Origin: Elysia crispata
Lineage: Eukaryota > Mollusca > Gastropoda > Plakobranchidae
Length of the DNA: 64,000 bases
Reading direction: 5' to 3'
Assembly: GCA_033675545.1 (NCBI GenBank)
Contig: JAWDGP010007341.1
Span: 347,501-411,500, forward strand
Positions 58,027 through 64,000 of this stretch are shown here, piece after piece. The position numbers and the translations under genes are program-made. Position 1 is the first letter of the stretch. Each line of letters begins with the position of its first letter. The notes under the pieces were generated by a model. It saw nothing but the letters and a program-made list of their open reading frames with translations, made no database searches and had not been told where the DNA came from.

Positions 58027-60474
58027 GGGAGCTTTATTCGATAAGTTACAAAGGTTTAAGATTTTTCTGCTGTGGATCGGCTATATCATCGAAAAAAATC
58101 AAAGGATACGTGACCGAGAAGACATAATCAATTGCGATGGATCTCTTGCCCAAGAAATGCTTTGACGGGTTTTGAATTTTCAACCTTATCGATAGGATTC
58201 CAGGATGATTGGGCAAAGTTTTTGCTTTTATTGAGGGTGTCTCAGTTCTAAAGTCGTTCTCTTTAAGAAATGAAGAATTGCTAAAGATATCAGTATCCTT
58301 TCTTATCAAGCAACAGCGATAATAGCTTTGTTCAGCCAAACACAGCTAGTCTTTCACATGCAGGTAACAAAATGCTATCGCTTAATATGATTATTGACAT
58401 CATCATCATCATCTTCTCAAACATCATCATCATTGTCATCATAATTTTCATTTAATTTCATGAGTGTCCATATTTTCATTTAAAAACCAACGTTAGCATC
58501 ATTCCATCATTTTGTAGCCAAAACAATAATTGTTATCATTAATCTACGATTGCCTTCAACATCAACACTAACCCCACGATCACCAACATCGTCATCATAA
58601 TCAGTATGCTCATCAACATCACCATGACTAAACTTAGAACCTTCAGCTTCATCATTAATATTTTTCAACTGTCTCAAAATTCAATATGTTATACATACAT
58701 AAAAACATAGACACATACAGCCATACGTACATACATACATACATACATACATACACCCATACGTACATACATATATAGACATACCTTTTCCCAAAACATC
58801 GACCCTGGTGTTGAAAACAGACACCTAAGCATTTTGTCGTTTCTTTACTATGTACAGATCGATACTAAAAAAAACTTAAAGCTATATACACAAGTGGCTT
58901 GATATTCTCTTGTCACTCAATGAGAGTAGAACATTTGTACATTAAAGAAGATTTTAACTCTCAACTCCCTCGGGAAGAGTTATAATGTTTTCTCCTCAAG
59001 TTTATTCCCTGCTGAATGAGTCGCTAGAGAAATCTCTGTGGCTGTCCCACTGCTCTCCGTATCATCTTTTAAGCATCTCGACTCTGTGTACTTCGCATAA
59101 ATTAGGCGGAGGTCAATATTTCCGGGAAGATGGTTGCCAAGACGTGAGACTCCCCTCGTGAACACTGCGGGCTTCACACACAGACCCGGGGACGTACAGT
59201 GTACATTTGTGCTCTAGGCAAACACAAATACAGCCCTCGGCTTGCTAGCCTTGGATTTATATTACGTGCCTGGGATATCAGAAAACAATTACAGACTTCG
59301 CACTCCCCATACCGCTACTCCTTCATCCTCGTACCTACATAATACAATTTATTATTGAATGGGATTAAAAAAAAAAAAAAAACCTGCGCCAAATGAACGT
59401 ACCGACTTGAATAAGTGATGTAATCTTGGAAAACAAATAAAAATCTCGTCTATGCTTCCTTGTCATAAAAAAGGAGCGGATTGGCCTATATTTTATCACT
59501 ATTCCAATAAGCTGATACATAATACTTATCATGTCACGAGAAAGCATGCCTGAAACATTTTATTATTTCTTTTCTTATGTGTTGTTAGATAAGAGGAACT
59601 AAGGACATTAAAGGTTCACTGTCCAGTGATCATGAAGAATTTCCTGTAAGTCTTGTGAACTTTCCCATTCCAGCACATTGTCCGTTGCCAGTGATTGTCA
59701 CTGTATTTGTCACGTCACTGAAACAAGGATTTCATAATCTGATATCTGATACCTTACTTCCCCCCCCCCCCCACCATTACCCCCTCCCTTTTCCCCTTGC
59801 TTGGGGAAAGGGAGGGGGCTTTTAAACAGTCCCACGCGGAAAGAGCTGTTATAGGCCTAGAGTTGGACGCAGGGAGCATCTTGTCAGAAAGGGTGACAAT
59901 AACACCCAGAAACCTGTCTTTGGTCTGCTCCGCACAAAAAAACTCATACTGTTTGTACCCGCATAGTTAGAATCTTGCCCTCAGAACTCCAGCAAATTAA
60001 CATCATCATTTAGAGCCAGATAGATTGTAGATGAATTTGCGTGACTGATGAGGTATGGGAGGCTTGCTTTACTTTGATCATCAAAAACTGGTGGCCCTCG
60101 CTTTCGGAGTATCGATGTATAGTTCTCTGGACAAACCTCAGTCTTGAGAGATTTCTTTGTTAGCGAGAGGGGGGAGTTTCACAAATCCGTGCGATCTATC
60201 TTAGCCTAGACATCATTTTATATTGATCAATTGTGCGAAAAACTATCGAGTGTAGAACATGGAATTGTTTTATTGTAGGATAAAGTAACAAAAAAGCGGA
60301 TAAGGAGACGAAAATAGGTTTAAAAAAATACACGTGAATGTTTGAGTGTGTGTGACAGTATGTGTGTGTGTGTGAGAGAGAGTGAGAGAAGGAAAGAGAG
60401 AAAAGTCGGAAGTCTTAATCAGTATGTTTAGAAGGTAAAGGCTAAAAGAAAATATCAATACTAATACTGATACT

Positions 60475-60566
<92 letters not shown>

Positions 60567-61347
60567 TGATGATGATGATGATGATGAATAACAAATGGGT
60601 CCGGTCATTGGAAAAATAGAAGAAAAAGAAACTAGATTGTTTTATGGAAACTTTTATTGTTTAATGCGTAAATGATTTGAATACATGCATTCATGGGATT
60701 CAGTTTGAGGTGGTATTGATTAAAAATAATATATTTCAATAATTAAAAATATAGATAGACAGAAAACTTTAATGTTCTCCACATTTATTTTATCACTGGT
60801 GGTGCGGAATTTAGAACGTCGGAATCTTTGAGAGGAAATATTGTGATGACCACTCTTAAATCTATTCCATTAAATGCAGGAGCTTTTTGTTTTTGAAAAT
60901 TCATCTTTCTGCTTACTCACGAACATACGCCTGAAGCGATTGTTTCTCAGTAAATTTAAAGCAATACAAGGGAAAAATGAAAAATTCATAGGATATAATT
61001 TAAATTTAAATAACAAATATCCGAGATTCCGCAAAATTTATGAATAACTCTTCCTTTGTGGCTTCGACATGAGAATAATGTATGCATTTACACGATGCAG
61101 GGTATACAATATAAAATCTTTGCTACTGAAGGTTAGGGTTGACATTTTTATATAAACTTATTACTTCTTATTCATAGTATAACGTATTATTACTATGCAA
61201 ATCAAAATCAAATAGTTTTCTTGTGTTAGTTGTCTACAAAATGCGTGTACCGAAGAGGGAAGTCCTGTTTTAATATCTAATTACACTCTACTCTCCTTCT
61301 CTATCTCTTCTCCTGAGTGTCGCCGCCATGTTTGAGAGGTATCACGT
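58027..61347. other. Intergenic region upstream of the Cys-rich gene
   Basis: Contains an ATC-rich patch (58385-58640), (CATA)n around 58720-58775 and C/G runs near 59760-59820. No gene is recognised. The first kilobase should contain the promoter of the minus-strand Cys-rich gene, but no motif stands out. A minus-strand ATTAAA (about 61269-61274) is a candidate poly-A signal for the lectin-like exon. Confidence 0.4.
60474..60587. repeat. (AAT)n(GAT)n compound microsatellite
   Basis: About 29 AAT units followed by about eight GAT units. Confidence 0.96.
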
Positions 61348-61652
61348 TCACCCTAGCAACCCAGTGTTTGTGCTGCCAGTGGAGACTGCGGGACTGGCGT
61401 TGCTAGGGCAAGCCATGTACGACACAAAGGCCGAAGCTACATTGTTGGTGGGTGCGGCACTAAAGGTCACCCCAGCAGACGTCGTGGTCACTGAGGACGG
61501 CCTGATCTGGACACTGACCGCCGTGTTTCCTGCAGTGGTGGTCAAGTCTGACAGAGACAGGCTGATGGAGGGAGCGGCCAAGAATGTGCCCCGGAAGGTG
61601 ATGGTAGCGGTTCTTTGGGTGTTGCTGAAAGGACCGATAACTCCACTTTCAC
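61348..61652 (-). CDS. Probable terminal exon of an H-type lectin-like gene
   Basis: On the minus strand a CTCTGACTTTAG acceptor opens a frame of 100 codons to TGA at 61348-61350. The reading (RTATITFRGTFLAAPSI, LSLSDL, VSVQIRPSSVTTTSAGVTF, then SAFVSYMACP) follows the beta-strand pattern of H-type lectin domains as in Helix pomatia agglutinin: ITF...F..PP.V.LS...LD, V.V....V...GF, and a final W.A-type strand. The usual Trp near the last strand is replaced, so sugar binding is uncertain. The block is GC-rich against its flanks. Upstream exons were not found; the gene may begin beyond the window or be a fragment. A 126-codon frame on the opposite strand is the shadow. Confidence 0.5.
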
Positions 61653-61800
61653 CTAAAGTCAGAGCAAGGATGTTGGGTGATGGAGGGAGAGAAATGGCAT
61701 GGAAATAAAATTACGTAAAATTGAGATTTTAAATATAAAAGCAATGACGGATTGAAAAAATGAACTTTGAGAACTAGATCAAATTTGCATAGATAAATAT

Positions 61801-61854
61801 AGAGAATGAGAGTGAGAGAGAGAGAGAGAATGAGAGTGAGAGAAAGAGAGAGAG

Positions 61855-61932
<78 letters not shown>
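61801..61932. repeat. (GA)n microsatellite
   Basis: GAGAATGAGAGTGAGAGA-type lead-in from 61801, perfect (GA)n from about 61857 to 61931, then a G-rich run. It lies just upstream, in the gene sense, of the lectin-like exon. Confidence 0.95.
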
Positions 61933-61933
<1 letters not shown>

Positions 61934-62295
61934 TGGGAGGGGGAGGGGGGGTGCAAGTGTGCGTGAGGAAGAGAAAGCTTGGAAAAAGATAACACTCCAA
62001 ACCCTGTCCTGAAAATTGACGGAAATGAACACATGAAACTTTTTATTTTGAATATTATATTAGAGATGTAGGCCTAGAAGTTTCACCTCCGTAGTGGTTT
62101 AAAATTTTAATTTGCAATTGAAAGCCTTTAGCTAAGAGAAATATAATAGTTCCTTTTTTATCAAGTTTACTGTGGGATAATACTCCAAAACAGGCCTCTA
62201 CTTAGATATAAAAGAGAGCAGTTGATGGCTTTGAAGTTTCACATTCGACGAGCATGACTTGCAAGATGAAGAGTAGGCAGAGATCTGCATTGTAG
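61933..62295. other. Non-coding stretch
   Basis: AT-rich unique sequence; no exon recognised on either strand. Confidence 0.4.
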
Positions 62296-62672
<377 letters not shown>

Positions 62673-63588
62673 GCGGGTGGCCACACCGGAGGAAGTTGTG
62701 TGAAGAATAGAGGATTTAGGATTTTAACATGTTCATCACGTGTGTAGGAAGTGTTGGCTTTTTCACATCTCATGCAATGTGGAGGAGAATGATGTTGAAT
62801 GATTTGACATTTTGTGTCAAACATTTATGGGAAGGTAGAGAGACTGGCTAGGGGCAGGATGATCAGCATTTTCTCTCAGCCTAGAGGTGGTCAGTTCAAA
62901 CAAAGCCATTGTCTGTCTTCATAGGGTAAAATCCAAGATGACATTCCTATATGTGTTACAGACTTTTCTCAAAAAGCTCAAACATTGTTTACTTCCAGGT
63001 AGACTGCGATTTGGCGAAAATAGTAATTGAGAATTGTTTTACTTTAATAATGATGACCACCAGGTTCACAACGTATTTTTGCAATACGCAATGATGAAAA
63101 TAATAGAAAAGGATGGCAGTGAAATCATTGGAAGTAGGAACTTCAATGGAGAAAATTATAGTTATTGAATGTGCGAGGCAGGGGATGGTAAGCTGGAGAA
63201 GCAGATGCTATGACCATGATGAGGGTGATCTGAATAGAGGCATAATCGTTGATGTTGATTGTGGTGAAGGTAGGAAGAATAGGGACAAGGAGGAAAGGCG
63301 AAACAATAGAATGAGTAATACTGCCTTACCTAAAGTGTGAGACGAAGATATTTTCACAGTTGAAAGTTAAGCTGATATTGATGTCGCTGCTTTTGATGAT
63401 AATGACAATGAAGCAATGATTATGAACATACAAGACTATTTTCGTCAATAAATTAATGACGTTAAATTAGAGGTCTCCATGACAAACGAATGGAATTAAG
63501 GCTTCGACCTTGAAAAGAAAATTTCTGTGTGGGTAATAGGAGATTGACTTCGTCGAAACTATTTTCTATTGTAGACATATGCAAGAGC

Positions 63589-63589
<1 letters not shown>
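62673..63589. other. Non-coding stretch, no gene recognised
   Basis: A 75-codon plus frame at 63113-63340 is acidic and basic without a recognisable motif. No upstream lectin exon could be identified here. Confidence 0.4.

Positions 63590-64000
<411 letters not shown>

Noticed and set aside
58980-59177. 65-codon minus-strand frame in a slightly GC-richer patch
   Set aside because: No domain or splice signals and does not join in phase to the Cys-rich gene.
61328-61708. 126-codon plus-strand frame with a Kozak-like start
   Set aside because: Overlaps the minus-strand lectin-like exon in antisense, shows no family pattern and is best read as its shadow; strand-specific RNA would decide.

Overview
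This is a eukaryotic, AT-rich and very microsatellite-rich window, most likely from a mollusc and probably a gastropod. That assignment is inference. It rests on spliced genes with GT/AG (and one GC/AG) introns, a nuclear tRNA, a CR1/L2-like LINE fossil, tRNA-derived SINE sequence, a probable H-type lectin exon and a WAP/antistasin-like secreted protein. No prokaryotic operon, CRISPR array or phage structure is present.

Layout. 1-3.3 kb: mostly non-coding, with a GC-rich block at 480-790 and a long (TAA)n array. 3325-6467: a complete-looking but decayed DNA transposon. It has 26-bp terminal inverted repeats (25/26 matches), an abutting 4-bp direct repeat AGCA, hairpin-forming subterminal repeats at both ends, and a frameshifted protein with the N-terminal Cys-rich and C-terminal SDN..GQN features I associate with the DUF7869 family. 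8.1-12.9 kb: two minisatellites (six 70/72-bp units; about eighteen 68-70-bp units), several (CT)n/(GA)n arrays and a (TTA)n array. 14.3-15.2 kb: decayed LINE reverse-transcriptase 3' end on the minus strand. 15.7-15.9 kb: a patch dense in TAACG/CGTTA palindromes. 16-23 kb: no gene seen.

Genes. (1) Minus strand 23283-25109: an intronless 608-aa ankyrin-repeat protein with a C-terminal SOCS box, an ASB-like Cullin-5 substrate adaptor. (2) Plus 29179-29251: tRNA-Lys(UUU) with a T7 terminator. (3) Plus 32081-38792: a three-exon gene for a 1038-aa nuclear protein with an RS-rich segment and a DUF3504 domain (Crypton-recombinase-derived, ZMYM/QRICH1/KIAA1958 type). Its first intron is GC-AG and carries a 130-bp pogo/Tigger-like MITE. 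About 9 kb downstream of its stop is free of long microsatellites and T-rich, and may be a long 3' UTR. (4) Minus 58026-50145: an eight-exon gene, 399 aa in phase throughout, encoding a secreted cysteine-rich protein with WAP and antistasin-like modules, probably a protease inhibitor. (5) Minus 61652-61348: a probable terminal exon of an H-type lectin-like gene whose 5' part was not found.

The genes look like independent neighbours with no shared pathway. The most unusual items are the 3.1-kb DUF7869-type transposon with its terminal architecture, the RS segment written in the same AGATCT/TAGATC motif that recurs through non-coding DNA, and the GC-AG intron with its MITE. All family assignments come from reading motifs by eye; no database search was possible.
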